Shown here: positions 25,547-40,400 of the stretch, one piece after another
How positions within the stretch are numbered: the stretch's first letter is position 1
Layout: each line of letters starts with the position of its first letter
Translations under genes and position numbers: made by a program
From: Mycteria americana
Lineage: Eukaryota > Chordata > Aves > Ciconiiformes > Ciconiidae
Reading direction: 5' to 3'
DNA: 64,000 nucleotides
Assembly: GCF_035582795.1 (NCBI RefSeq)
Contig: NC_134370.1
Coordinates: 37,435,501-37,499,500 of the forward strand
The notes under the pieces: model-generated
Told to the model about the DNA's origin: nothing
The model's input: only the letters and a program-made list of their open reading frames with translations
The model's database searches: none

Positions 25547-25551
25547 CCCTG

Positions 25552-26116
25552 TGTCCTGGTTTCAGTTGAGATAGAGTTAATTTTCTTTATAGTGGCTGGT
25601 ATGGGGCTATGTTTTGGATTTGTGCTGAGGACAGTGTTGATAATACCGAGATGTTTTAGTTGTTGCTGCACTAGTCAAGGACTTTTCAGCTTCCCGTGCT
25701 CTGCCAGGTGCAGAAGAAGCTGGGAGGGGGCACAGCCAGGATAGTTGATCCAAACTGACCAAAGGGCTATTCCATACCACATGACGTCATGCTCAGTATA
25801 TAAAGCTGGGGAAGAAGAAGGAAGGGGGGGACATTTGGAGTGATGCCGTTTGTCTTCCCAAGTAACCGTTATGCGTGATGGAGCCCTGCTTTCCTGGAGA
25901 TGGCTGAACACCTGCCTGCCCGTGGGAAGGAGTGAAGGAATTCCTTGCTTTGCTTTGCCTGTGTGCACGGCTTTTGCTTTCCCTATTAAACTGTTTTTAT
26001 CTCAACCCTCAAGTTTTCTTACTTTTGCTCTTCCGATTCTCTCCCCCATCCCACCGGGGGGGAGTGAGCGAGCGGCTGCGTGGTGCTTAGTTGCCAGCTG
26101 GGGCTAAACCACGACA
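25552..26116 (+). mobile_element. Endogenous retrovirus solo LTR, copy 2, with target duplication
   Basis: 565 bp, beginning TGTCCTGG and ending ACGACA. It is flanked by a perfect 5-bp duplication, CCCTG at 25547-25551 and 26117-26121, which fixes both ends and proves insertion by an integrase. It carries the same TGACGTCA, TATAAAG and ATTAAA series as copy 1. It stands alone, so the internal region was lost by LTR–LTR recombination. It lies between the convergent 3' ends of HNRNPH3 and RUFY2. Confidence 0.93.
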
Positions 26117-26121
26117 CCCTG

Positions 26122-28422
26122 ATACTGTGTGACCAGTTAGTTTCTTTTGATTAATGGAGTAGGTACCCCCCAGATCTTCCTACGCTCATTGTGAGGATGA
26201 TTTAGACTCACAATCTGTGCAAGAACAAGGTTTTATAGAAAGACAAAGATACAGGACTAATAATAGTGTGGTCCAAAAAACTGCTAAAAGCAGGCCAGGT
26301 ACGTAGTTTGATGCTCAGGGAAATAAAGCCACATAGAACATAGGGTATGCACCGTGTTGTTCAAGGCAGAAGGTTTTACTTAGAGTAAGTAAAAGCAATC
26401 TGAATAATTACATGCTACTTCAGTGAAATTTTCCCATGCAAATAGGGCAGCACAGAGGAGAGGAAAAGCGTGCAGTTTGGTAGCAGAAATTTAATTTACT
26501 GCATGTTACAGAAATGCACTATATTCTTATTTTAAAAGATTGCCTATTTTAAAATCAATTTTGCTTAGTTGCAGACTTTTCAAAAAGTTACTTATTAAAC
26601 CAGTACAGATTAGCATCATCTATATCCTAGATCAAACCCTGCTGCCTCTATACCTACCCCGCATAAAGCCCACCAGAAAACACTCTCAGAATACTTTCAA
26701 GGAGGCACGTGAGCAGCACTTGGTTGGTTATGTCATTAGTGGGGTAGCTCCCCACTCTCCAGCATCTGCAAAGACTTTCTAAGCAACTTGAACAAGTCAT
26801 AATAAAATACTCAAAACAGTCTGAATTACACATTTAAGTAAAGTGACATTATTCCCATAGTTAAGTTGCAGATCAATTAAATTTATTTTTTTTCCAAAAG
26901 CTATTTACAGATTTACAAGTGTTTGGTTTGTATTTTACAAAAAGTTACATCAGGTAATTTTAAAAACATTTTTCTTTACAAAAGCTATATAAGCAACTAC
27001 ATTGAGGTGTTAAAAAGAACAGCTGTATTAGCTTTTAGAATATTAACTAAATCCTATCCTCAAAAGACAAAGCTAAGCTAAACAAAGTGCAAGAACAATT
27101 AAAAGATCTGTTTCAAAGCCTCCCTTTTCCTGTTAGTGAGAATATTCCAAGCCCATGACTGAAGGAACTACTGGGCCAATAATTCTGCTGCCGGCTCGTC
27201 AATGCTGACCAGAGCGTGGAGATTTCATGGCTGCACCCCATCGCATGGGCGGCTAGAGGGAAGAGGGTGGATTGGTTCTAGTGCAGTGACGTGGAAGTGA
27301 GGACAATTTATCAAAGGATGTATTTGTAGTTGCCTACGGGAAGAATAAGGATTTACATCCAGCAGAAATTACCATCAGTGTGAAGAGTGGTCAAACCTAG
27401 ACATACTCAAAAGCGCTCAGGAAGAAAATGGAATTTAGGAACAAACTCTGAAAGTTTGAGAAAGATGATGACAAAATATGGAAGAACCTTCCTGTCCAAC
27501 ACAGAAAGGACACGGTCCCCAGTATTTAACCCTAGTCTTTCTTGGTGGCAGATTCACTCTGCTTCTAGAGCTATACAGTGACTACGTGTACAAGCTTGAA
27601 AGCATGACTTACATGAAAATAATGCAAAGGTATTTGTTCAAAGTTACAGACAATGTCAGGCAAAAATTTTGTGATGGATATCTCTCTTTTAATGGAAACA
27701 TGGATATGTAAAATTAATAGTTAATTTTAAAAAATAATTCAGCAAAATGCACCTTCCTTCATCAAGTGCCTAGAGGCACTCTTTGTTACCTGTCTGAAAA
27801 AAATCTCTCCTTACACCTGTGACTACAAGAACAGAGTTGTCAGTGCAATATTCTTGGATGTATCAAATCTTGATAATTGAGGGGAAGTAAACAAATACAG
27901 TATTTCGCAATAACTTATCGGACCACTGCATTAATTGCATTACTTTTTTAAAATATAATTTAAATCTAGCTACCACATAGTTTTGCTTCATAACAGCGTA
28001 TCACAGGCACGTTCTGCAGCAGAATTAGGTTGGGCTTGTTGCAGACTAGCCTGTAAAAGCAGGTAAGTGTATCACCTTTTTCAAGATCATAACAACTAAG
28101 ATATTCATCAAATCCATGTTAACACTGAGTCTCCTCTATAAACTGCCCTGCTTCCTCCAAAAGAGCTTCTGAGCCATTTGTTAGACTAACATTGTCATCT
28201 GTATTTTTAACACGTGCATTTTCTACGTTTGGGTCCCATTTTCTCTATTTGTTTCAACAGGAAGCAGAAAAGTAACTCCTCCACAGTACCTTGAAAATGC
28301 AACTCTAAACTGCTTACCTGAAATTCTGGAAATACTGCTGTACATTCTTTAGGTTTTTGGGTTTTGTTTTTTTACAGGATTAGCTAAATACCAGAAGGTA
28401 ATACATATCTTGTAAAATAATC
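26122..28422 (-). other. RUFY2: Intergenic plus probable RUFY2 3' UTR
   Basis: Between LTR copy 2 and the RUFY2 stop. From about 26,880 rightwards it is likely RUFY2 3' UTR. The left part shows no gene or repeat that I recognise. Confidence 0.5.
26882..26887 (-). terminator. RUFY2: Candidate RUFY2 poly(A) signal
   Basis: TTTATT on plus reads AATAAA on minus, about 1.5 kb after the RUFY2 stop. The A/T-rich stretch 26,890–28,420 would be its 3' UTR. Nearer non-canonical signals cannot be excluded. Confidence 0.4.
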
Positions 28423-31400
28423 TTATGACACGTTAGAAGAGCACCTCTGTATAAGTATTGCATGGCAGGAATCACAGACCCGAACAGGCTTTGGTGAAGA
28501 AGGCAGAGGCAGTTCATTGTCAGAACAGGCATTACAGAAGATCTCACCACAGTTTCTACAATGGTGCTAAATAACAGGAAGAAGATTAAAAATTAAAATT
28601 TACAATGGAAATATACTTGGTAATTGGATACCAATAAACAATATACACAGAGCAATCCAAAATTCTTCACTGTGAGGGTGGTGAGGCACTGGAACAGGTT
28701 GCCCAGAGAAGTTGTGGATGCCCCATCCCTGGAAGTGTTCAAGGCCAGGCTGGATGGGGCTTTGAGCAACCTGGTTTAGTGGAAGGTGTCCCTGCCCACA
28801 GCAGCAGGGTTGGAACTAGGTGATCTTTAAGGTCCCTTCCAACCCAAACCATTCAATGATTCTACATGATTCCTTCCACTTCTTTGGTCTGAGCATGGAA
28901 TCCTTTTTCAAAAGATAATTCATCTAAATCCCCATCTATGATGCAATCAAACCATGGTCTGTCTAGGATTGCACCATAGATAGACAGACAGATGGTCTGT
29001 CTAGGACCATATATATATATTTATATGCTTTGCAGACTTTATTCAATCCCTGGGTTAAGAACATACTCTGCTATACGAAAATATAATATAAGCAATGATA
29101 TTCAAGACAGTGGATGATTCCGTCAGGTAGCTAACTGTGATTTAACATAAAAAGGTAAAATAAAAATCACTGCACACATTAATAAAGCATGGAAATTAAC
29201 GTCACATTTTACTTTAAAACGGCAATAAACTCATAATTTTTTAGTCTATTGTATAAAAAAATGCCATAAAAAGACTTCCACACATGTCAAATTGTAACAG
29301 TGCCATAGCTGACAAGTGTTTGAGAAGATGATTCCACAAAGTAGGTTGAATAATTTTTAACTATGTTCCTTTGTGACACTTCACCAAAAGGCAGTGATTC
29401 TTTTGAAATTAGGGCCCAGCTGCATTGTACGTACCAAAGAACTAGGAAGACATCTCAAAAATAACTATGCATTCATCTGAGCATTGACGTTTCATGCCAC
29501 ACCTCTAAGATAATTAATGTTTTTCTCATAATACATGTAAAAAATTTGGAAAAAATTTTGTTAAAGTTTTACCTTCCTTTTGGAAAGAGAAAATTCCTTT
29601 TCACATAACTTGCAATGTGTAGCCTCTTTGTCCTTCAACCAAACCTGGCCCTGGAGAAAAAATTACCATAACTATATGTATCTGCTGAAGTTAAACTTTG
29701 AGTTCCAGGGGACAAGACAAATCCATAGCAGTACATTTACTGCCTGAATTGCTTAATGCCCCGAGACCAGTATAACATCACAAAGACACTCTAAAGCAGT
29801 ACAAGACTGCTCCAAAACGCCACAAAACCTTATGAGACAAGACAGAGCAGGCATAAGTGCAAAGAGAACATGCTCGAGGTAGTAATGCTGGTCAGTGGCT
29901 GAGCTGGGAAAAGCAGAAAGGTATCCAAGTCTCAGAGCTGAAGCCTATTTCCCTGCCCATCACATAGGAACAGTCCCCAAGATGCATTGAAGAAAAAAAA
30001 CCAGGACAGTGTCAAGAACTGTTAATTTCCTTCTGTCTAAACCAATTCATAAAAACAGGAATCTGCTCAACAAAACCATTTCAGACACCTTTACTTGGAC
30101 TGAAATAATATACAAGGTGACATACCACGTGATAGAATGTGTGCAGGCAAAATTTCTGCTCTCAAGTGCTCCCTGCATATCTTTAAGAAAGTTCCAAACC
30201 TCTTGGCGTTACAGATCATATTTTATCAGCTTTGGTGCTATAAGTTTACTTAATTCCTAGGATGATTAAATATTTATTGATCATTGAGAAGTAGTACCTA
30301 ATTTAAGCTCAGTTGGCTACATATTCTGTCCCAGATACACTTTGTAAAATACAGAAGGGTGTCCATTGCAAGAAAAGTGTCAAAATGCATAGCTATACAT
30401 CAAACAAGAAAAATCAAAAGCAACTGAGTATCTTTTTTCATGAGGTTACAGGGAGTCTGTGGTTCTCTCCCCCTGGAGGAAGTCATACGAGTCTCTTCTG
30501 AATAGTTGCTGTTGGAAAGAAGTCTTCTCATGCTTACAAAATATTTCAAAGGGAACAGTAAAAAAAAAAAAGTTTCTCTTTCCTTAAATACTACTAACCT
30601 GCAATGCTTTGTTCGCTTCTTTTATATCTTCTATTTTCAGCTTTGATCTAAAGAATAAGATAATGCTATTTCAAACTTCTATATTGTCAGTTATGGTCTA
30701 ACAACTTTAAAAGTTGTAGGTACTTAAAAAATTATAAGCAGTCTGAACTTTTAGTTAGTATTTTATATTACAGCAGCATCCAGGAGATGCAATCAGTATC
30801 ACACCCTGCTGTACTAAGCACTACACAAAGACAAGCTCTCTCCAAAGAGCTCAGAATCCTTTGAAGGGCTGTAAACTCACTTCAGGTTATGTGGATAAGA
30901 GAAATTTGTACCAGCATAGCTCTGTGCAAATACCTAAAGCTACCACACGGCATTGGTACAAAACCAAAATTTAAACTTCTGGACTTGTACAAGACCACAT
31001 TATGTCATTACGGAGAAACTCAGAAACCATCTGAGTGGGTATGGCAGCCATCCAGTGCCAACCCACTTAGAATTGACTGAGTCACAGCATATATACTAGG
31101 TTATTCTATAGGGCATGGAAGTCCACACTAGTCACAGCAAAACTACTTAGGAGACAGAGATCATTAAATGAAACTTTAACAACGTAACAATAACGAGAGC
31201 TGTGCTCACTATAGTCTGAAGGGGTTTTCATAAGGTAATGCCTTACATCCTCCACAGACTTAGAAACAATGGCCTATGATTGTCATACAGAGAATCTTCA
31301 TCTCTTCAATGAAAGGAATCCATGAGCTTGCATCCTCACAAAAAGATAAGCACTGTCCTGCAGGAGCCAGAGCTGTTATCTTCTACTTGGGTTCTTCTTT

Positions 31401-34400
31401 GGGAATGCTACAACATGCAAACTAGCCAACCGTTTTCAATGCAAAATAACTCCTAATGCCCCCAGGCCCTTTTAAACTAGGTTTTTCTGTTCAGAGCACT
31501 ATAACTACCCATGAGTTCACAGCTAGCCCACCAGCCAAAACCAAAAATAAACAGACCTGACCTAACTAGACATATTTCTTTTTGATAACTGGCTAGGTAA
31601 TATTGTCATATACAGCCTAATTCACATGACCACCATCCTATTATTTTTCTTAATTCAAGTTTATATGACAAAAATAATCATTATCATGAATAACAAAATT
31701 ACTCGCTCAGCTTGGATGCCAGTTCTTGGAGAGCAGCTTCTTGGTCTTGACATATCCTTTTCAGTTGCTTGTTCTTTTCCTGAAGTTTAAGGAACTCCTT
31801 AAAACAAAAAAACAAAACAAACAAACAAAACCCAAAAAAACCCAATTATTCTCAAAATTGTATTTGTCTACTGCCTATAAAATTGCTACTACCCAAAGCT
31901 GATCTTGCTGAGAAAGCCAAGTGAATGACTCTCTATTAAGATTCCCAAATCCAACTTGAGCAGCAACAACTCAGGATTAAACACTCTTAGACCCCAAGAG
32001 ATGAAGCAGTTTTGCTTCTGCAGTCCTCTCTGGGAAAAAAATAAAAATGATTGATTCCGGAGATCAACAACACTATATAGCCATGTATACTGAGTCAGAG
32101 AGAAGCTGAAGCACTTTCTGGCCTACAATGAGAAGACAAAGTCTTCAATACAACTGAGAAAGGAAAACGAGGATTTAATTTTCCTTATTCAAAGCACCGA
32201 GTTCTGATCTGAGGACTAAATGGGGAGTAAAAAACCCATTTTTTTTCTTAATCTATTTGTGAGAATACATTAATCTAATCTTTCTTATCTACTTGCAGAA
32301 ATACTTAAAAATACCATGTCTAAGTCCATAATGAACTTTGCAGTCAATTTCTAAATTACTAGTCAAGTTTTACTGCAGAATTTACTTTTTTAAGGTTAAT
32401 TATTTCTTGGGTCTCTATTCTCAGATGAGATACAGTTTCCTTTTCCTTTTGAAGATCATCCTCTAAGGTTTGCCGCCACTCTTTTTCTATCTTCAAATCT
32501 GTTTCCAGCTGAAGCCTAGAATATGCAAAACAAAAAAACCCAATCACTGTGCACAACAGTATCATTTTTAAAAAATAAAAATTACTTTATACCTGGGTGC
32601 AATATACTATTATCATAATAAACAAATGATCAACTTACGTGTTTTCTGAAACAGAAATAATGTATCAATATCATAATATTTTAGACATCAGTGTAATACA
32701 TAAAACAAAACACTGTCACTTAGAGAATGCTTTTAAAAAGAAATGCATTTAAAGGACCAAGAATATGGCATTGTTTTGAAGAGCTGACCTTTGTAATAAA
32801 TGAGCAAGAGAATATTAACCACAAAATTCTAAAGTATTTTTAAAACATGCATAAGAGAAAGCCCCCTTAACCTTACCTAGCTTGTTTCTAAAATAAAACA
32901 AACAAACCAACCAACCACACTGCCATTGCTGATGCAGACAATGATTGCATATAGCTCTGGTGCTCATAAAAGTTACTTAATATTACACCCTTAAATGTGA
33001 ATCTTCTATTTTAGACTAAGGCTTATGGCATTTTGAACAGAACTGAAAATAAAGGAGGAAGGACTTTAAATTACTATTTTTATTGAGCTTCCTACATAGC
33101 TGAGGTTCAACATAAAGAAGGATCTAAATTCTATTAGTTTAACTGGAGTCCATTTAAAGGAATTAGGGCTACTCTGATGGAAGATCCACTCTGGCTAGAA
33201 TTTCACTATCAGTTTCATGGAAGAGCTGGTGTTTAGAATGTTACGGAGAAACCAAAGGATGGAAGCACAGTGCTCAATCTTCTAGATCTAAATTGTGCCA
33301 ACACAATAAAAGAGGAAAAAATCTGAGAGTAGTCATGCAAGGTTTTTTGATGGAAAACCTGTATCCACATTAATTTTCCTGTTTTAAAACCAAAACCATT
33401 TTTAAAGGAAAGACTTACATTTTGGGACACTACCTCAGCATCTGGCTGGAAAAGATCAGAAGTGAACATGACCTTGAGGTTTCAGAATTGCAGAATTCTA
33501 AGGCTGGGGTCTGAACTGTTCTTTTGCCAAAATCTGCAAAGATGACTGTGGTAGTAAAGTGAACATTTGTCATGACAGGTAAACAAGTTTATTAACATTC
33601 AGAGTTGTAAGAGAGACAGGGTGGGCTAATAATTGGATTGGAAATCACTAATTTTTAAGCCCCAGTCCTTCTTGTGCTACAGATTTGCACTGCCTTAAAT
33701 AATTTACTTGTTATCTTTCCAAACAGGGAAAACACCTGCCCTTACAGGGAGCTTTTTACATTACATATTTATTTAAATCAGTACTGAAGGATTTAACAGG
33801 AGAAAGGGTAGAGGGTTGGCTTTTATATTACTTTTTAATATTTATGATTCCAGTGGATTTTTATTTTTTATTTCCTGCACAGTGGTAAGTTAAACCACTT
33901 CTACCTTATCCATAAGCCTGATCAATTAAACTATTCTTATGCCATTTCTGTTTAAGTTTATGCTACTACATACTTGTAGGTTTTGTTAAAAGTGTGTATT
34001 ACTACTGCTACTACACTACGTATTTTCCCCCACTTATGAGAATTTCCTCATGAATTAAGCTGGCACTTTTAGACAAAAAATAATGCTGTTCTTCCCCATC
34101 CTTTCAAGCTGCACACCATTTTAGAGGCACCCAAAGGTAGCTTGACTTTCTTGGAATCGCATATTTTCTTCCACCTTGCCAGTTACCTAACATGAAGACC
34201 TTCAGCATTTACATTCTGTTCAAAACCATTTATCAACAACCAGCCTGTATTAAGACACAGGACATACTGCAATGTAGAATGTTTACTGCTGTATATATTT
34301 CCAAACAGGAAAGATATACTTACAGCTGTCTCTCCTTCTGGGAGAATTCTTTCTGCAGACTTTCAGATTTATTCACATATTCCTGTTTAAGTTTCTCATC

Positions 34401-37400
34401 CTCAGCCTCAGCCTCCATTTGAGCCTTCTCTGCTTGCTGCAATCTGGTGTAATTCAAATCAACTTTGGGTAAAACTGAAGCTAGAACTAGGGTGTAGAGG
34501 GTGAAGAAGACAAATAAAAGAAAAATGGGGAAATAGAAACATTTCTAAATAAAAACAAAGTTTGGGGGAAACTCACAAACTCAAACGAGAAATCCATACA
34601 ATGCCTAGAGAACTAGCTCCTGTTTTTTCATGCAGTAAGAGAGCAATCACTGTAAGTAATTACTGTTTTATTTTATGCTCATGAATAACAGATGCCAAAG
34701 CATGATGATACATATTTTAGAATTGAAACATATACCTTAATGCTTTTTTTTTTTTTCATTTAGCATATGTTCATGTGTTATTTTTGGAAGGGTTTTTTTG
34801 TTTGTTGGGTTTTTTTTTAAATAAATCCTTTAAAAGTACTTGGCCTGTACTAATCACCCATTAAGACAGGGCAGAGCACATGTTGTGCAAAAGCAGCTCA
34901 AAACAATTCAGGCATAAGGCTGAATACAGAGCACTGCAATCAGACAGCAAAGAAATTTAACTAGCCTAATACAACAAGACCACCCTGACAGGTCCCACTA
35001 CATTTATAGAACTACATCAACTACATCATATTATGAAATTAATTTAAATAATCTGTATTAAAAATAATACATTCTCACACTGGTTAAAATAGCTCCATAC
35101 TATAGACAAAATAAATTAAACTGATTAATCAAGAAGTGAGGGATTGGTTTTTTTAATTTAATCTTTCCTTTCTGAATTCCAGGGGTTTGTTTCTGCTTCA
35201 GCTAGCACTCCCCTTGGAATCCATGAGTTCCCTGTGGTTCCTCTCTGCTTGGTCACGTCTTCAGTCCAAAAAAGATGGATGTAATGTAATGTAAGTAAAA
35301 GTACTAAAATGGAACTTGTGCTGTATCACAGCTACACCTGTCTTGATGAAAAGGCAGGAGAGTAAAAGGGCCTGTAAAATACCACTGAATGTCCCCACCC
35401 TGCTGCGTCTTGTTTAACAAAACTGTTTCAAGGGCCTCTCAGGTAAGTGATGGGAGAAATCTGTGATACTGTCTGTGCTTGATTTCTCACTTCCCAGCAG
35501 CTAGCTGAATGCAGAGTAACCCACAACTCCCAATGTCAGCTAAAAATAAATTAAGTCAGCAATATATCTACATTTGTGCTTCTACTGATGAAGTTGCACC
35601 AGTAGGACTTTCCAAACGCCGCCAGTAAACAAGTGAAAAAAGACTGGAATTAAACTACCTTAATAAAGCGTACTATCTCATTCAACTATACCAGTAGTTT
35701 TAAGAATGTTCCCAGTCACATTTGCAATGGTAGTACACAGAGGGCCAAAACACATACGGAAAGGAGAATACTGGGAAAAAGCAGGGTCAATTCACTGGGC
35801 AAAAGAAGCTGAATGAAGCTACACAACACAGTAACACCAAAAGCAAGTTAAAACCCTCCCTAAATCACAAATTAAACTGCAGTGTAGTTTCCACAACCAA
35901 GGTAGAAAGGGAGCTTGCTACCCAAGAAACATGCTAGCCAACCCAGGCTACAGCACCATCCTCTAGACTAGCACCAAGGCTAACTGCACCACTGTAATTC
36001 AGACAAATGCTGAGCTGGACTGAGTTCGCAGCAGGATTTGCGATTCAGATGATACTGAGGCTTCTTTGCATAGACGACCGTGAGATGGTTAACACTCCCA
36101 TTTCTGCTATGGTCTACTTGTTGTTTTATTCAGTGTTTCTGGTTTGGATTTTCTTTGAGGATGGGAGATATTTATTTTTCTTTTTTAGCAGCCAACTCAT
36201 GTTAAAGGCTCTTTCTGATTCCAAACCAAGGAATACGGCAATATATAATCATGGAGTAGAAACCCTTTCTGTATTATTGCGTCCTGCCCCCGCTTTTGCA
36301 AATACATCCCCCTTCTGCTGAAAGACCCTAAGATTCTTTTCCCAGTCAACTTCCCGTCCACACTCCAGAGCAAACAGTGGGAAGCGCATCAAGGGCAGTC
36401 ACAGCAGCTAAAGCTCTCTTCTGCAGTGCAGGTAAGCAGCAACTCAAAGCAGAAATATGAGTTGTACAGACTGCCTAATGATGGAGGGAAGGGCAAAAGG
36501 GTTGGGCAAAGCCACAGGTTATGATTACAGTATAGACAAAGCCACAGACAGGCAAGATCCTTAGCCGACAAACAAGTTAGACAAGTTCAGGATCTGGGCC
36601 CTGAATGTAAATCCTATTTATTACTACAGCTTCCACTGTAGCTATCATGGTGCAGCTGTTCTAGGCAGGAGTCACAGCTACAAAATTCGCGAGAGCGCAC
36701 TGCCCTCCCTGCCTGGAGCCCCATCCAAGTCCAGCCTCCAAATACATTTTAACTCCATGAAAATATTTTACCCCACGTCACACCAGCAAAAAGGAATTAG
36801 ACTCTAGCTGTTTTATCTCCAAACCCTGTAATTCTTCCACTGTACATACTGAACATGTACGTTGACATCACCCTCTTTTTTTAAATATATTGTTCTGATA
36901 TAGCACCCAACTCCCCTTCCCCCAAACTCCTGTCACGCTGTTTAAGAAAACAGTGCTAGTTACAACCAAAAAAACCAACAGAGAGCATGCTTTGGGGATA
37001 AATACAGCCTAACAGTGAAAGAAATAAGCAGGGGAGAAGGGAAATACTAGTCAGAAGGGCTACTTTTTAAATCTGTTCATACCATAAAGAATAGGAAAAA
37101 TCACTAGATTAGAAACAAATGTCATAAAAATGCACAGTCAAAGTAAAGATAGCTAACCTTTTAAAATAAACTTTGTTTGACAATTAAGAAGTGATTAAAT
37201 AGCATTAGAAAACTAGCTTACATTTGCTTAATAACAGTGCAATAATTTACTTTTTTTTTTTTTTTAAGAGGGTAAAGTGAGATCGGAGATGATGTTCTTT
37301 CAGAAAACAAAATAGAACCCAGCTACGATCAGTTACAGTGCAGGATTTCTAATACCACTTCATATTTAAAACTGTAATTTTAAAATTTTTAAGGTGTATT

Positions 37401-40400
37401 TTATCAGTAATTATTTAAACACAACAGATCTGGAGGAGCTTTCAGAATGATATATCTTTGACAAGTTTATACTGGTGCTGAGCTTCATTGCTGGCACATT
37501 TGACGAATGACATTGCAATAGTCCTAGTTTGAGTTAACAGATCTTTGTCACTTCATGAATGCAGTGGACAAAAATCAAAGACAGATGAAGGCAGCAAAAT
37601 AGTAAAAACAAAAATTGGGATAAAGGATAAAAAAGAAAAAGAAAAAAGAGGAAAAAAGGATGTCAATAAAAGAATATTCATGTCACTATTTTTTTAAATA
37701 CATAAGCATGTTTTTCATAATCAGATTTAAATGAAAAAAAAAAGACATGTCAAACACCAACATGACAGGGCTTATGGATATGTCATATTTTACAATTAAA
37801 AAGATCAATGTTGCATATAGGCCACTAAATTAAAACATATTAATCACATTTTAATATGTAATACATGCAGTCTAACCATAATGTAAATTCATGTATTGGA
37901 ATTTTAGTCTTTCACTTTTCAACCTTTCAGTGTAAAAACTCGTTATGTCACTGAAAATAATGGTACTTCCAAAGCAACGGACAATTTTAAGAGCTTCAGA
38001 AAATACAGCAGCGACCCATGAAGGCATTAAATGTTTATATTAAGCACATGCTTAAGTATAAGCAAGATTAATGCTTTGGTTCCTATTGCATCTCATTCAG
38101 GTGGGAAAAAAAAAAAGAGGTAATAATGAATCAGAATTTTGAAACAGCTGAAAGAACAACTTTTGATATCAGCACAAAAACATAGGACCAGAAGAAAGAC
38201 GGTGGAGGAAGAAAAATGAAAGATTAAGTTTGTATTTAAAATAAGTGTATTTGTTAAAAAGAAAAAAAAAATCAAACACTAAAGCACTAGTTAAAGTTTC
38301 AGAAAGGTTCTTTTTACATTTTCTAGTTGAAAGTTACATTTCAGTGGCAACTGTGTAGGAATGCAGTAAAATGTAAGGGGATGGAGAAATGAATGAAGAA
38401 AAACAAAGATGGGCCTGTACCTTTGTTCTAGTTGTTTCATAGTTGCATTAATTTGATTGGTCTTATCCTCTAATCGACCAATTATTTCATTCTTTTCTTT
38501 CATAGCATCTTCAGAAACCTGTGTTACAAAAAAGGTTAAAATTGAAGTAGGTATACATTACACTTACCTCATGGGGTTTTTTTCTTCAATATCTGAAGGG
38601 AAAAACGTTAAAATGGCTTCAGGTTTTGATTCTTTTTAAACATTGTCATCTAAAAAATGTAGTTGACAGTACTTAAAATTTTATGCCTAGCAAATTCGTA
38701 GTTTTGTACTTTGCAAGTGTAGATGCTACTTAATAAGTATACATTTTTCATTTTGGTTTCCTTTCTTAGTTAATGATTTTGCAAGTCAACTTAAATTCAC
38801 TGATCATCTTTTTAAGTAGCCCATCAGAACCCTACCAACAAAGAGCTAAGATGCTTAGTCCTGGAAATCCCTAAGGTTCTCCAACTCTTATCAAACTACT
38901 ATATGTGCCTAAAAATCTTTTAAGAATTTTACTAACACACTTCACAATTTTGATTGCTTGCAGAGCTGTTACAATCGCAGCTTGAAGATCTAAATAAAAG
39001 GTAGAGCATTATCTTTGCTATGCAGATCAACACTATCAACTAGTCCCTAAACAGCAGAGATTGGGCATGACTAAACATTTTTACTCTGCCCAGGAAGCAG
39101 GTCTGAATGTCATTAAGTGCAATCAGTGTTACCCACAGTCCCCAGAAGCACAGCTTTAAAAGAAAAACAAAACCCTACAGATCCTAACATACTGAAGAAC
39201 ATTCTCTTCTTATTTTTCTTTCCAGCTCTATTTATATTTCCTCTGGTCCAGTTTCCTCACAGTTGCAGGTGGAAAAGTAGCATCCTTTGTCCATCATCTC
39301 AATTACCTCTCTGCAGCATCCTAACTTTTTCCACTCATTCTGCCACAGATTTGACTGGTTTCTTGTGCTGTTTTTGATAATTTATTCCATAAATAAAATT
39401 TACATTCTGCATAAATTATTCACTGCTAAACTTCCCTGATGTTTGGTCATTTGTTAACTGCATGTTGGGTCTCTCAGATCCATATTCTCCCAAAAAAAGC
39501 ATTGCATTGTTACAGATTTTCTTAATTTGTTAACAGATTAAAAACAAAAACCCTGTAATTAGCTTTTTTCATTTAACACAACCTCGTTTCCCAAAATGCC
39601 TTTCCTCACTTTGAAAGCTCAGATCTCTTCTTTAACTGCTCACTCCATGCCTGCATTCTCTTGGGTTTTTATACAATGCAGGCCAAAAAGTGTCATTATC
39701 ACTAGATATACTATTACTCTCTCTATTCCACACAGCATGTTATTAGGCCATGATCTTATTCTCATGCTCTTTTCTTCTATAAACCCACTAACATTAAGTG
39801 ACCGCCTTAACAACTGCTTTGTGCGAAATCATGCTTGCATCAGTAATGTTCCAAAACGACAAACTGACCTAAGAAGTGGAAAGAAACCAAAAATTAAGGA
39901 AACAGCAGTATTTAACTAAACAAAATGGTAACGCATCTCTCTCACTCCAATCAAAGTTGTTTCACCAGTTTAACAGCAAACTGTTCCTTTACCTGCAGCT
40001 TTTGGTACATTTCCATGTTAATTGCTTTAACTTCATCAAGCTGCTGTCGAAGGCCTATGAGGGTATCCTGCTTCTCATGGATGTCCTTCTCCAGCAACTT
40101 CATGGCAAGTTCTATCTCATGTTTCATACTAACTTGAACCACTAGCTCATTCTCCATATCCTATAAAACACAAACACAATACAACACAGAATCTTTAAAT
40201 AATTATGCAACATTTTATCTCTGCTTTGAAAAAGACAAAAGCTAACTCTAACACAGCTGCAGCACCACCTATTTCACCACTTCAGAAATTCTGCCCCTCT
40301 TTAACTTTGCAAATTATCCACTACATAAACATTACACTCTCATGTACTTAGTGACTGATGCTTTTTTTTTTTTTTAAAAACTTTGGGATAAGACAACTCA

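Noticed and set aside
39596-39919. 107-codon frame antisense to RUFY2
   Set aside because: Overlaps intron sequence near exon 11 on the opposite strand and resembles nothing known.
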